Shown piece by piece: positions 19,779 through 28,745 of a stretch of 64,000 nt of DNA. Origin of the DNA: 67-14 sp020438345 (GTDB lineage Bacteria; Actinomycetota; Thermoleophilia; Solirubrobacterales; 70-9). The notes beneath the pieces are model-generated. The model was not told the origin of the DNA. It worked only from the letters and a program-made list of their open reading frames with translations, and did not search any database. Within the stretch, counting starts at the first letter, position 1; every line of letters begins with the position of its first letter. The stretch is taken from assembly GCA_937872475.1 (NCBI GenBank), contig CALMSY010000032.1, positions 1 through 64,000 of the forward strand. Reading direction: 5' to 3'. A program made the position numbers and the translations under genes.

Positions 19779-21064
19779 TCACCCGTCGGGTCGACTGGGA
19801 CCGGCCCGAAGCTCTGATCGTGGAGCTCCGGGATTTTCTCGGCCACGAAGCCAGGGTCGTCGACGTACGCGACATCGCGGCCGAGGTCGCCGAAAGGGGC
19901 GATGCCGCACTACTTGATCTGACCGCGAAGCTCGATGCCCCGGAAGCCAAGACCCTGAGCCTCAGAGTCGGGATGGGAATCGCCTTCGAGGCACTCGAAA
20001 ACCTCGATCCTGATGTTCGCGGCGCTCTGGATCTGGCCGCGAGGAATGTCAGGCTGGTGGCCGAAGCCCAACTGACCGAAGGGCAAGAAACGGTCACCTT
20101 GCCGGAAGGCCACACCGTCACGGTTGGCGAAGTGCCTGTCGGAGCCGCCGGAATCTATGCCCCCGGCGGGCGCGCTTCCTACCCCTCGACAGTGGTCATG
20201 GGCTGTGTGACTGCGCGAGTGGCCGGGGTCGAGCGGGTAGTCCTGGCCACGCCGCCTGGATTCGATGGAATGATCGATCCGACCACGCTGGCCGCCGCGG
20301 CACTTTGCGAGGTCGATGAAATCCATGCGATCGGTGGCGCCCAGGCAATATTCGCCCTTGCTCGCGGAACCGAAACGATCAATCCGGTCGATGTGATCGC
20401 CGGACCCGGCAACGCCTGGGTCCAGGCCGCGAAACGGGAGGTGTTCGGTGAAGTGGCGATCGACTCGCTTGCCGGACCATCGGATCTGACCGTTGTGCTC
20501 GATGACCGGACAAACCTGCGCTGGGCCGCGCTGGACCTTTGCGCCCAGGCTGAACACGGTGAAGAAAGCCCCCTCGTTGCGATCTCGACCGCTCCGGATG
20601 TGCTCGGGACGCTCGAAGCTGAAGTGAATGCGGTGGAATCAGAGAACCCGTCGGTCAAAAATTGCAGGCTTGCCCTGGTCGAAGCGCCATCGGCCAGGGA
20701 AGCGATCGAGCTGGTCAACCTGCTCGCGCCGGAACACCTCGAATTAATGGGCTCCGATTCGGCTGCGCTCGCCGGTGATGTCAGGACGGCCGGCTGTGTC
20801 TTTGCCGGGCAGTTGACCGGGACCGCGTTTGGTGACTACGTCGCCGGTTCGAACCATGTCCTGCCAACCGACGGTACCGGCAGGATTTTCGGCCCACTAT
20901 CTCCTTCCACCTTCCGGCGGGGAACAGCGCGGGTAAGCTTGGACGCCGAATCGGCCCGCCACCTGGCCGGTCCGCTGGATGCGCTGGCCCGCGCGGAAGG
21001 GTTGCCGGTCCACGGGCTGTCGGCCACCGCCCGGGCAAACGATCCCGATCAGGAAGAACCATGA
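19775..21064 (+). CDS. hisD: histidinol dehydrogenase
   Basis: A 429-residue enzyme that oxidises histidinol to histidine in two NAD-dependent steps. It has GAAGIYAPGGRASYPS, IAGPGNAWVQAAKREVFG and the zinc-ligand region LCAQAEHGEESPL. The ATG overlaps the hisG stop as ATGA, so translation is coupled. Confidence 0.97.
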   Translation: MITRRVDWDRPEALIVELRDFLGHEARVVDVRDIAAEVAERGDAALLDLTAKLDAPEAKTLSLRVGMGIAFEALENLDPDVRGALDLAARNVRLVAEAQLTEGQETVTLPEGHTVTVGEVPVGAAGIYAPGGRASYPSTVVMGCVTARVAGVERVVLATPPGFDGMIDPTTLAAAALCEVDEIHAIGGAQAIFALARGTETINPVDVIAGPGNAWVQAAKREVFGEVAIDSLAGPSDLTVVLDDRTNLRWAALDLCAQAEHGEESPLVAISTAPDVLGTLEAEVNAVESENPSVKNCRLALVEAPSAREAIELVNLLAPEHLELMGSDSAALAGDVRTAGCVFAGQLTGTAFGDYVAGSNHVLPTDGTGRIFGPLSPSTFRRGTARVSLDAESARHLAGPLDALARAEGLPVHGLSATARANDPDQEEP

Positions 21065-21651
21065 GCAGACAGGCAACAATCGAACGCAAGACCAAGGAAA
21101 CAGGTATCGAGTTGCAACTTGATCTCGACGGCACGGCATCGCGTGCTGTGACCGGGATCGGATTCTTCGATCACATGTTGGACCTGCTCGCCCGTCACGC
21201 CAACATCGGTCTTGAAGTGGAAGCGACGGGGGATCTGGAAACCGGTTCGCATCACACGGTCGAGGATGTCGGGATCGTCTTCGGGCAGGCCCTCGACCAG
21301 GCCTTGGGAGACCGGGCCGGGATCAGGCGCTATGGCAGTGCCGTGGTGCCGATGGATGAGGCCTGCGCGGAATGTGCGCTGGATATCTCCGGCCGCGCGC
21401 TTTCCGTCTTCCGGGGTGACATTCCCGTCACTTCAATCGCGAATTACGAAACCGAACTGACCGAGGAGTTCTTCCGGGCGGTTGCCGGCGGAGCGAAGAT
21501 CACCCTTCACATGAACATCCGCTACGGCTCGAACGTCCACCACATGATTGAGGCCGCCTTCAAGGCATTCGCCCGGGCGCTGCGGGTTGCTGTCTCGATT
21601 GACCCTGAAGAGAAGGGCGTGCCCAGCACCAAGGGCACGCTGAACGCTTGA
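21061..21651 (+). CDS. hisB: imidazoleglycerol-phosphate dehydratase
   Basis: A 196-residue, monofunctional enzyme (no phosphatase domain). Metal-binding motifs GFFDHMLDLLARH and SHHTVEDVGI occur in the first half and NVHHMIEAAFKAFARAL in the second, as expected from the internal duplication. It dehydrates IGP to imidazole acetol phosphate. ATGA overlap with hisD. Confidence 0.97.
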   Translation: MSRQATIERKTKETGIELQLDLDGTASRAVTGIGFFDHMLDLLARHANIGLEVEATGDLETGSHHTVEDVGIVFGQALDQALGDRAGIRRYGSAVVPMDEACAECALDISGRALSVFRGDIPVTSIANYETELTEEFFRAVAGGAKITLHMNIRYGSNVHHMIEAAFKAFARALRVAVSIDPEEKGVPSTKGTLNA

Positions 21652-22289
21652 CTCCCGACTTCCCGGATGTGGCTCCTGGACCCCGGATCGCCGTTCTCGA
21701 TTACGGAATGGGCAATCTGCGATCTGTGGAGAAGGCGCTGGAGCGAGTCGGGGCGAGTCCGGCAGTCACATCGGATGAGGAGCAGATAGCGGCAGCAGAC
21801 GGTCTGATCCTGCCTGGGGTCGGCGCCTTCCCCAAGGCGATGAAACGGATCCGGGAACTTGAGCTTGACCGGATGCTGAACGATGCCGTGGCCCGTCAGG
21901 TACCGGTTCTCGGTATCTGCCTCGGGCTGCAGCTGCTGTTCGAATCCTCGATCGAACAGGGTGGTGCTCAAGGACTTGGATTGCTGGAAGGTGACGTAGT
22001 CGAGGTTCCGGCGGGTGGCCGAAAGGTTCCGCATATCGGCTGGGCCGAAGTAACCTGGGAAAAGCCGGATCAGCTGACGAACGGTCTGCGACCGGGTGAG
22101 CCCTTCTACTTCGTCCATTCCTTCGTCGTCAGGCCGTCGGGGGACGAGCTGATCGGCTCCGCCACTTACGGCAGCAGTTTCGCTTGTGCGGCTGGACGAG
22201 ACAAGGTCTGGGGGGTCCAGTTTCACCCCGAAAAGTCAAGTTCGGCCGGTCTTCGGATGCTCACCAACTTCAAGGAGATCTGCTCGTGA
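21648..22289 (+). CDS. hisH: imidazole glycerol phosphate synthase, glutaminase subunit
   Basis: A 213-residue class I glutamine amidotransferase. The catalytic Cys is in GICLGLQLLFESS and the His/Glu pair in GVQFHPEKSS. It feeds ammonia to HisF. The likely start is TTG at 21648, which overlaps the hisB stop (TTGA) like the other junctions; GTG at 21669 is the alternative. hisF follows hisA. Confidence 0.95.
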   Translation: MTPDFPDVAPGPRIAVLDYGMGNLRSVEKALERVGASPAVTSDEEQIAAADGLILPGVGAFPKAMKRIRELELDRMLNDAVARQVPVLGICLGLQLLFESSIEQGGAQGLGLLEGDVVEVPAGGRKVPHIGWAEVTWEKPDQLTNGLRPGEPFYFVHSFVVRPSGDELIGSATYGSSFACAAGRDKVWGVQFHPEKSSSAGLRMLTNFKEICS

Positions 22290-23011
22290 TCCTTTATCCG
22301 GCGATTGACATCCTCGGCGGCAAGGCGGTACGCCTGATGAAGGGAGAGTATGACCGGGAAACACGGTATTTCGACGATCCTGCCGATGCCGCCCGTCAGT
22401 GGGCCGATGGCGGGGCGCAGTACATCCATGTGGTCGATCTCGATGGTGCCAGGACCGGCGAGCAGGTCAACCTCGGCCATATCGAACGGATCGCATCAGC
22501 CGTAGATTGCCCGATCGAGGTCGGGGGCGGTATTCGTGACCTCGAAAGCGCAGGACGAATCCTCGACGCCGGGGTGGACCGGGTCGTGGTCGGCACTGCG
22601 GCGATGCGTGACCGGGATTTCCTCGATGCCTTGATCGCGGAACGCGGGGCGGAACAGGTCGTGGTCGGGATCGACGCACGCGGCGGTCAGGTTTCCCTGG
22701 CCGGTTGGACAGAGTCGAGCGGGGTGGACGCTGCCGATGCTGCCAAGGAACTCGCCCGCCGCGGCGTGGTGCGGTTTCTCTTTACCCCGATCGAAGTGGA
22801 TGGAACGATGGAAGGTCCGAACATCCCCGAACTGATCCGGGTTGCCGGTGCCACAGACGCTTCGGTAATCGCCTCCGGCGGTGTGGGGAACCTCGGCCAT
22901 CTGGAGGACCTGGCCCGGCGCGCTCCGGCTAACGTCGAAGGTGTGATCGTGGGCAAAGCCCTTTTCGAAGGCAGGTTCACAGTGGGCGAAGGGATCGAGG
23001 CACTCCGGTGA
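22286..23011 (+). CDS. hisA: phosphoribosylformimino-AICAR-phosphate isomerase
   Basis: A 241-residue TIM barrel that performs the Amadori rearrangement of ProFAR. The catalytic Asp residues are in YPAIDILGGKAVRL and GIDARGGQVSLAGW; phosphate loops are VGGGIRDLES and ASGGVGNLGHLEDL. The GTG overlaps the hisH stop, and AAGGAG lies 10 nt upstream. In actinobacteria this gene can be the bifunctional priA (also acting in tryptophan synthesis); the sequence alone does not decide that here. Confidence 0.93.
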   Translation: MILYPAIDILGGKAVRLMKGEYDRETRYFDDPADAARQWADGGAQYIHVVDLDGARTGEQVNLGHIERIASAVDCPIEVGGGIRDLESAGRILDAGVDRVVVGTAAMRDRDFLDALIAERGAEQVVVGIDARGGQVSLAGWTESSGVDAADAAKELARRGVVRFLFTPIEVDGTMEGPNIPELIRVAGATDASVIASGGVGNLGHLEDLARRAPANVEGVIVGKALFEGRFTVGEGIEALR

Positions 23012-23769
23012 GCGAACTGAAGCGGATCATTCCCTGCCTGGACGTTGACAATGGCCGCGTCGTCAAAGGCACCAATTTCGTCGACATCCGTGACGCCGGG
23101 GATCCGGTCGAGCTGGCCGAGCGCTACGACGCCGAGGGTGCCGACGAACTTGTCTTCCTGGACATCACGGCCTCCCACGAAGGACGAGACACAATCGTCG
23201 ACCTTGCCCGCCGCACGGCGGAGAACGTCTTTATTCCGTTCACGATCGGGGGCGGCATCCGCTCGGTCGAGGATGCCCGGGCGGTGCTTGGTGCCGGAGC
23301 CGACAAGGTCGCGGTTAACAGCGCTGCACTCAAGCGGCCGGAGCTGCTGGGTGAGCTGGCCGAGGTGTTCGGCTCCCAGTGTGTGGTCATCGCGATCGAT
23401 GCCAAGAGGGAAGACGACGGAAGTTACGGCGTCTACCTCAACGGAGGCAGAGTGGCGACCGGTCGGGACGCAATTCAATGGGCGACAGAAGCCACCCGGC
23501 TCGGGGCAGGAGAAGTCCTGCTGACCAGCATGGACCGGGACGGCACCAACATCGGCTATGAACTCGAACTGACCCGCGCGGTGGCCCGGGCAACCGATGT
23601 GCCGGTGATCGCTTCGGGTGGCGCCGGGGACCTCGGTCATCTGGTCGATGCGATCAGGGAAGGTGAGGCCGACGCGGTTCTGTGCGCCTCGATATTTCAT
23701 TACGGCCACTACACGGTCGGGCAGGCCAAGGAACACATGGCCATGCACGAAATCCCGGTCCGCGTCTAG
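23008..23769 (+). CDS. hisF: imidazole glycerol phosphate synthase, cyclase subunit
   Basis: A 253-residue TIM barrel. The catalytic Asp residues lie in IIPCLDVDNGRVVKG and AIDAKREDDGSYG. With HisH it makes IGP and AICAR. GTG start overlapping the hisA stop. It ends the operon; hisC, hisE and hisI are not in this window. A small inverted repeat (GCCGG and CCGGC, 23775-23792) lies between it and the convergent deacetylase gene and may help terminate both transcripts. Confidence 0.97.
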   Translation: MSELKRIIPCLDVDNGRVVKGTNFVDIRDAGDPVELAERYDAEGADELVFLDITASHEGRDTIVDLARRTAENVFIPFTIGGGIRSVEDARAVLGAGADKVAVNSAALKRPELLGELAEVFGSQCVVIAIDAKREDDGSYGVYLNGGRVATGRDAIQWATEATRLGAGEVLLTSMDRDGTNIGYELELTRAVARATDVPVIASGGAGDLGHLVDAIREGEADAVLCASIFHYGHYTVGQAKEHMAMHEIPVRV

Positions 23770-23792
23770 GAAGTGCCGGTCCTGCGGCCGGC

Positions 23793-24731
23793 TCAGGCTC
23801 CGGCAGCCGACAGCTTGGTGGCGAGAGCTTCTGCGCCGTCACCCCGATCTATCCGGATCCGGTTCAGCTCGAAGGGCATTGAGCGCTCCCCAAGGCCGGG
23901 ATTGACGGTGGTGGCGCCACGATAGCCGGCGGCTTCAACCGCCCGGGCGACCTCATCGTTGTACTGGCCGGCGGGGTAGCAGAAGTTGACTATCGGAATA
24001 CCGAGGTCACGCTCCAGTTGCGTCTTCGATCCGACCAGTTCATGCTCGAGAGTTGCCGCGTCAACGGTGGTGAGGTCGGGGTGGGTGATGGTGTGGGAGC
24101 CAATCTCCCAGCCGGCCATGTACATCTTCCTGACCTGTTTCGACGACAGGTCCGAACCCTCGGACTTGAGGTTCAGCAAACCGCCCCAGCCTTGCTTCTC
24201 GAGGATCGGCATTGCATCGAGGTACTGGCCGAGGTAGCCGTCATCGAAGGAAAGCACGATCGGTTTGGGTGGCAACGTGCCACCGTCGTACCATGCGTCC
24301 TGTACCTGAACCAGAGTTACCGCGGTGTAGCCGTTGTCGGCCAGCCAGTCAACCTGCGACTGAAAATCGGCGGTGTCAAGAAACAGGTCCGGATAGGTTT
24401 CGTCGTCGGCCGGGGGTCCGATCACGTGATACATCAGGATCGGAACCGGGCCCTTCTGCGCCGTCCACGTTCCATCTGGTTTGGCTCCGCCGCGCTGCGG
24501 ACGGGTTTTCGGTTTTGAGGCTTCGTTCGCATCGCTACCGGGTGATGCGACCGGCTCACCGCCGCCCCCGGGCCCACCCGGTTCGCCGGCGCCCCGGACA
24601 AAGAGAATGGCTAGAGCGGCCAGCAGGAGAAGCACTCCCACCGATCCGAAAATCACCCGTCGGCGACGGATTTCCCGAAGACGCACCTGCTCTTTTCGTC
24701 GGGCAAGCCTTGCCTCGAAACCGGGGTCCAC
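23793..24731 (-). CDS. polysaccharide deacetylase (NodB domain), membrane-anchored
   Basis: A 312-residue protein with an N-terminal cytoplasmic Arg-rich stretch, one membrane helix (about residues 28-45), a Gly/Pro-rich linker and a NodB domain. The motifs are LSFDDGY (catalytic base and metal Asp), SHTITHPDL (two metal His) and CYPAGQYND. Such enzymes remove N-acetyl groups from peptidoglycan or other envelope glycans. It starts with GTG, 2 nt after the stop of the beta-propeller gene, and the two are probably co-transcribed. Confidence 0.92.
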   Translation of the reverse strand: MDPGFEARLARRKEQVRLREIRRRRVIFGSVGVLLLLAALAILFVRGAGEPGGPGGGGEPVASPGSDANEASKPKTRPQRGGAKPDGTWTAQKGPVPILMYHVIGPPADDETYPDLFLDTADFQSQVDWLADNGYTAVTLVQVQDAWYDGGTLPPKPIVLSFDDGYLGQYLDAMPILEKQGWGGLLNLKSEGSDLSSKQVRKMYMAGWEIGSHTITHPDLTTVDAATLEHELVGSKTQLERDLGIPIVNFCYPAGQYNDEVARAVEAAGYRGATTVNPGLGERSMPFELNRIRIDRGDGAEALATKLSAAGA

Positions 24732-24733
24732 AG

Positions 24734-26155
24734 TCAGTTACCTGACTTGGCGCCGTTGCCTCGTCCGCCGGGTTGCTGCCCTTCCTGCCGCGCGGCTTGC
24801 CTTCGCGCTTTCTGGCGGGCGGCTTTTCGGGCGGCGGCCCGGCGCCTGATGATCCGCTGTTGCCTCACGGTGATCGGCAGCAGGGCGTGAATGCTGGAGT
24901 AGCCAACCAGGTAGAGCTTCTTCCCGTCGGAAATACCCGGCATGTAGGCGCCGGTATGGAACTCGAAGACCTTGCGACCGGTCCTGGCGCTGATCCCGTA
25001 GGTGTTGGTCCCGTCAAAAGTCGCGGCGTAAACGGTTCGACCGATTACGCTGAGCGAACCGATCACCCTGCCGCCCATCGAGTAGGTCCAGCGGGTCTGG
25101 CCGGACTTCGCGTCCAGGGCATACACGTTGCCATCGAAGGAGCCGATATAGACCGTGGGCGGGGTGCCTGGCACTTTGGCGACCGATGGGCCGGAGTAGA
25201 CCCAGCCGCCGGTCGAATGCGTCCAGGCCAGCTCACCGGTCTCGGCATCGAAGCTGTAAACGCGACCGTCATTGCTGCCGAGATAGACCCGGCCATAAGC
25301 AACCGCTGGTGTCGAGTAGAAAGACCCGGCCCGTCCGAAACTGTCACCTAGCCCGTCGGATTGCCATTTGATCGCGCCGGTCCGGGCCCGGACCGCGGTC
25401 ATCACGCCGCCATAGTCGCCGACGAACAGGGTGCCGTTTTCGTAGGCAGGGGCTCCCTTGATCGCCCCGGAAACCGGTGTTTCCCAGACCTGCTTGCCGT
25501 TGCGGGCCTTGAGGGCGTAAAGAACTCCGTTCTCACAACCGAAATAGACGCGGTTGTGAACCACGACCGGTGAGGATTCGGAACGGCAGGAAAGGTCCTT
25601 CTGCCAGATTCTGCGGCCGTTCCTGGCGTCTAGTGCCAGAACATGCCCCGGCTCGAGGTTCACTATGTAGAGTCGGCCTTTGGAATACGTCGGGGTCGAA
25701 GCGTTCAGGTCCGCAATCCGGCGGTACCAGATCTCACGGCCCGTGTCGGCGTCCAGCGCCCTGGCATGACCATCGTTGTCCACGAAGTAGAGCCGGCCGT
25801 TCACCACGATCGGCGGGAACTCGAGCAGAGGCTGATCGCCGTATTTCCAGACCCGCTTGAATGGCGGCCGAATGCCATTGACCGGAAGGTATCCAGTGCG
25901 CTGCGGGTTGAGCCGGAAGGTGCTCCAGTTGACGGTCTTGTCCTTCGGAACCGCCTTTGGCTTTTCAACCGGTGCCTCAAAAGGAACGTCTGGATTGCTT
26001 ACGTCCTCGGGCCGCTTCAGCTCGTTCCAGGCGATCAAACCGATTCCACCCAGGGCGACAAGGGCGACCAGAAGAACCGCCACGACTTTGCGGCGTTCCC
26101 TGTACCAGGGTGACTTTTCCGGTTCGTTTACGGGTGTGGTCGGGCTGTCATTCAT
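24734..26155 (-). CDS. membrane-anchored PQQ-like beta-propeller protein
   Basis: A 473-residue protein with one N-terminal membrane helix (about residues 27-46). The following domain has repeated blades with the pattern RLYFVDNDGHARALDADTG, VYFGCENGVLYALKARNG and VYIGSFDGNVYALDAKSG: seven or so PQQ/quinoprotein-type (BamB-like) repeats. A C-terminal Arg/Ala/Gln-rich tail follows. Probably an extracytoplasmic scaffold; no catalytic site is evident. Paired with the deacetylase downstream. It diverges from the CCA-transferase gene. Confidence 0.88.
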   Translation of the reverse strand: MNDSPTTPVNEPEKSPWYRERRKVVAVLLVALVALGGIGLIAWNELKRPEDVSNPDVPFEAPVEKPKAVPKDKTVNWSTFRLNPQRTGYLPVNGIRPPFKRVWKYGDQPLLEFPPIVVNGRLYFVDNDGHARALDADTGREIWYRRIADLNASTPTYSKGRLYIVNLEPGHVLALDARNGRRIWQKDLSCRSESSPVVVHNRVYFGCENGVLYALKARNGKQVWETPVSGAIKGAPAYENGTLFVGDYGGVMTAVRARTGAIKWQSDGLGDSFGRAGSFYSTPAVAYGRVYLGSNDGRVYSFDAETGELAWTHSTGGWVYSGPSVAKVPGTPPTVYIGSFDGNVYALDAKSGQTRWTYSMGGRVIGSLSVIGRTVYAATFDGTNTYGISARTGRKVFEFHTGAYMPGISDGKKLYLVGYSSIHALLPITVRQQRIIRRRAAARKAARQKARRQAARQEGQQPGGRGNGAKSGN

Positions 26156-26188
26156 CCGAAGAAGGGATCATGGTACGCGAGAACACCA

Positions 26189-27307
26189 ATGGCCCCCGGA
26201 ATTGACCCCGACTTCAACCGCCTTGCATCCTTGATCTGGACCCATCCGGTCCTGGCACTGGCACGGGATTCAGCGATCTCTGACGTCTATCTGGTCGGCG
26301 GGGCGATTCGTGACTGTCTGGCCGATTTCAGGGTTGATGACATCGATCTCGTCGTCGAAGGCGATCCGATGCCTCTGGCGCGGAGCCTTGACCCGGAAGC
26401 AAGGCTGAACGAACGTTTCGGGACGGTGGACCTGAAGGTCGAAGGCAGCCTCGTGGATATCGCCACAGCCAGGACCGAGACCTATTCCCGCCCGGGGGCA
26501 CTGCCGGATGTAAATCCCGGCCGCCTCGATGAAGACCTCCGGCGGCGTGACTTCACGATCAATGCGATGGCAATCAGCCTTGAACCCGATTCGGCGCTGG
26601 TCGACCCCTGCGGTGGCCTCGCGGACCTCGAGTCAGGAGTGCTGCGGGTGCTCCACGACGATTCCTTCGTCGATGATCCGACCCGCGCGCTGAGGGCAGC
26701 CAAGTATGCAGCCCGATTCGGTTTCGATCTCGAACCGAAAACAGCGGAGCTTCTCCTGCGGACCGACCTCGGTACCGTCTCGCGGGACCGGGTGGAACAT
26801 GAGGTCCGGCTCCTCGCCCTTGAAGACAATGCGCTTGACGCGCTGAGACTCGCCCGAATCTGGGGTTTGATCGAGTTCGACGGGGCCCGTCTCGACTTGG
26901 CCGAAGTCGCAATCGAGTTGCTTGAGCTTGATCCCTGGGAGGGCATAGTGCCTCGCGAGGAAGCGGTGCTCGCCGCAGTTTTCAGTGAAACAGACAGTTT
27001 CGAAGACCTGGTCGAGAGCCCACCAACTCCCTGGGCTGGCTATTGCCGGGCAAGGGGAAGGGACCTTCTCTCGGTGCTCCTGGCCAGGGCAGCGGGCGGA
27101 GCCTGGCTGGATGAATGGCTTCGGAACTGGCGTAGGGTCGGACTCGAGATCACCGGTGCGGATCTGATCGCAGCCGGGTTGCCGGAAGGCCCACTGGTTG
27201 GTGAGGCGATCGACGCGGCTCTTGAGGCGAAGCTGAACCGGGGAACGAGCGGGGCAGAAGAAGAGCTACGCGTCGCATTGGCTGCGGTGGGAGGCGGCAC
27301 GGTTTGA
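26189..27307 (+). CDS. tRNA nucleotidyltransferase / poly(A) polymerase family protein
   Basis: A 372-residue class II nucleotidyltransferase. The head domain has VYLVGGAIRDCL and the metal-binding DDIDLVV, then RRRDFTINAMAISLEPD and the RNA-binding DDPTRALRAAKYAARFGF. It most likely adds or repairs the CCA end of tRNA. No HD phosphohydrolase motif is seen in the C-terminal third, so it may be the CCA- or A-adding form without that domain. pgeF overlaps its stop codon. Confidence 0.85.
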   Translation: MAPGIDPDFNRLASLIWTHPVLALARDSAISDVYLVGGAIRDCLADFRVDDIDLVVEGDPMPLARSLDPEARLNERFGTVDLKVEGSLVDIATARTETYSRPGALPDVNPGRLDEDLRRRDFTINAMAISLEPDSALVDPCGGLADLESGVLRVLHDDSFVDDPTRALRAAKYAARFGFDLEPKTAELLLRTDLGTVSRDRVEHEVRLLALEDNALDALRLARIWGLIEFDGARLDLAEVAIELLELDPWEGIVPREEAVLAAVFSETDSFEDLVESPPTPWAGYCRARGRDLLSVLLARAAGGAWLDEWLRNWRRVGLEITGADLIAAGLPEGPLVGEAIDAALEAKLNRGTSGAEEELRVALAAVGGGTV

Positions 27308-28041
27308 TCTGGCGTGAAAGCAGCGGAGTGTCCTGGCTCGAGGCCGACCTCGGAGGTGAAGCGACAGCCTGCTTCACCAGCAGGGAGGGCGGGGTGAGCG
27401 AAGGTGCTTTCGCCAGCCTGAACCTTGGCATTCTCACCGAAGACAACCGGGAGTACGTAGTCAGGAACCGGCTGCGGCTGGCCAGGTGCCTTGGGGTCGA
27501 TCCGGAGGCAGTGGATATGGGGAGGCAAGTCCACGGGGCCGGACTGGATTTCAATGATGGAACGGGATTTCCGCATTTCGCCTCGCCGGGAGAGAGCCCT
27601 CCGCCTGAGGCAGACGGGCAACTCACCGACAAGATCGCCCGACCACAACTCGTGTTGGTGGCCGACTGCTTGCCTGTGGCTCTGCTTGGTGACCATGGTG
27701 TGGCAATGCTCCATTGCGGCTGGCGGGGGCTCGCGGCTGGAATCATCGATGCTGCGAGGCAGCGCGTTGGTGCCCGGCGGGCTGCAGTGGGACCGGGAAT
27801 CGGCCCCTGCTGCTTCGAAGTTGGGCCGGAAGTCGAGGCGGCGTTCACAAATCTGGGCCCGGGGCTCATGCACGGCAGGAATATGGACCTGCCCGAGGTC
27901 GCCAGACGCCAGCTTTCGCGAGCCGGAGTGGAGGAAATCGAGATCGCCGGCATCTGCACGTATTGCGACAGGCGTTTCTTTTCACATCGCCGCGAACGGG
28001 GCAGGACGGGGCGCCAGGCGGGCATCGCCTGGCTGGACTGA
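27304..28041 (+). CDS. pgeF: peptidoglycan editing factor PgeF / laccase-domain protein
   Basis: A 245-residue YfiH/PgeF (Cu-oxidase_4, DUF152) protein. Metal-site motifs are VHGAGLDF, the VADCLPVALL segment and MLHCGWRGLAAGI, with GPGIGPCCFEVGPEV following. Family members hydrolyse mis-incorporated cell-wall precursors or act as purine nucleosidases. The TTG start overlaps the previous stop (TTGA). Placement just upstream of sepF is typical of the end of the cell division cluster. Confidence 0.92.
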   Translation: MIWRESSGVSWLEADLGGEATACFTSREGGVSEGAFASLNLGILTEDNREYVVRNRLRLARCLGVDPEAVDMGRQVHGAGLDFNDGTGFPHFASPGESPPPEADGQLTDKIARPQLVLVADCLPVALLGDHGVAMLHCGWRGLAAGIIDAARQRVGARRAAVGPGIGPCCFEVGPEVEAAFTNLGPGLMHGRNMDLPEVARRQLSRAGVEEIEIAGICTYCDRRFFSHRRERGRTGRQAGIAWLD

Positions 28042-28077
28042 ACCCGAAACTGCGATTTTCGCTGCAAAACCGGTAAT

Positions 28078-28095
28078 TCAGGGATAATCCCCCTG
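28078..28095 (+). promoter_or_regulatory. possible sepF promoter region with inverted repeat
   Basis: TCAGGG and CCCTGA form a 6-bp inverted repeat with a 7-nt spacer that contains GATAAT (28083-28088), a fair -10 element. No strong -35 is seen. It lies about 60 bp upstream of sepF. Confidence 0.35.
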
Positions 28096-28149
28096 ACTTT
28101 TCCGGACCTGGGAGGAATCAACCTCCACTGAGCGAAAAACGGCATACCT

Positions 28150-28725
28150 ATGGCACTACGCGATTCATGGCATCGGACGCTCGTCTACTTCGGTCTCGCC
28201 GAGGAAGACGACCATCACTACAACGATCACGACGACTACGAAGATGATTTCGTAGAAGAAGATGAGTACGAAAGCCGTCGTAGCCGGCGAAGCCGGGAAG
28301 CCAATGTGCGCCGGCTGCCCACATCGAGGCGCGGACGTCACGACGATATCGACGACATTTTCTCCGATGCGGACCCGTTGCCTTCAGGTGGTGGAGGCGG
28401 AAGGACCCGTTCGCTCAGATCGGTAGGGAGTGACAATGGCGGGGACGATGTCCAGGTTCACCTGGTGATACCCCGCAACTTCAACGATGCCCAGCAGGTC
28501 GCCGACCAGTTCAAGCGCAAGGTGCCGGTCATTCTCAACCTTCAGACCACTGACCATGAGCTTTCGAAACGGCTGATTGACTTCGCTTCGGGACTGACGT
28601 ACGCACTGGATGGTGGCATGCAGCGGATCGCCGAAAAGGTCTTCCTGCTCACCCCGCGCAACGTAGAGGTTTCGGCTGAGGAGAAGGCCAGGTTGATCGA
28701 CAAGGGCTTCTTCAACCAGTCCTGA
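28150..28725 (+). CDS. sepF: cell division protein SepF
   Basis: A 191-residue protein. The N-terminus MALRDSWHRTLVYFGLAEED is an amphipathic helix typical of the membrane-targeting end of SepF. An acidic and then Arg-rich linker follows, and the C-terminal domain (from about residue 97) has VIPRNFNDAQQVADQFKRK, the LIDFASGLTYALDGGMQ segment and VFLLTPRNVEV. SepF anchors FtsZ to the membrane in actinobacteria, which lack FtsA. Neighbours pgeF, proC and yggT support the call. Confidence 0.95.
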   Translation: MALRDSWHRTLVYFGLAEEDDHHYNDHDDYEDDFVEEDEYESRRSRRSREANVRRLPTSRRGRHDDIDDIFSDADPLPSGGGGGRTRSLRSVGSDNGGDDVQVHLVIPRNFNDAQQVADQFKRKVPVILNLQTTDHELSKRLIDFASGLTYALDGGMQRIAEKVFLLTPRNVEVSAEEKARLIDKGFFNQS

Positions 28726-28745
28726 TCCTGGTCTGAACACATAAA

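Noticed and set aside
22711..22830. Loss of a catalytic Asp in HisA (TPIEVDGT instead of TDIxxDGT)
   Set aside because: The essential Asp residues are in PAIDILGG and GIDARGG, both present; the changed position varies among active HisA enzymes.
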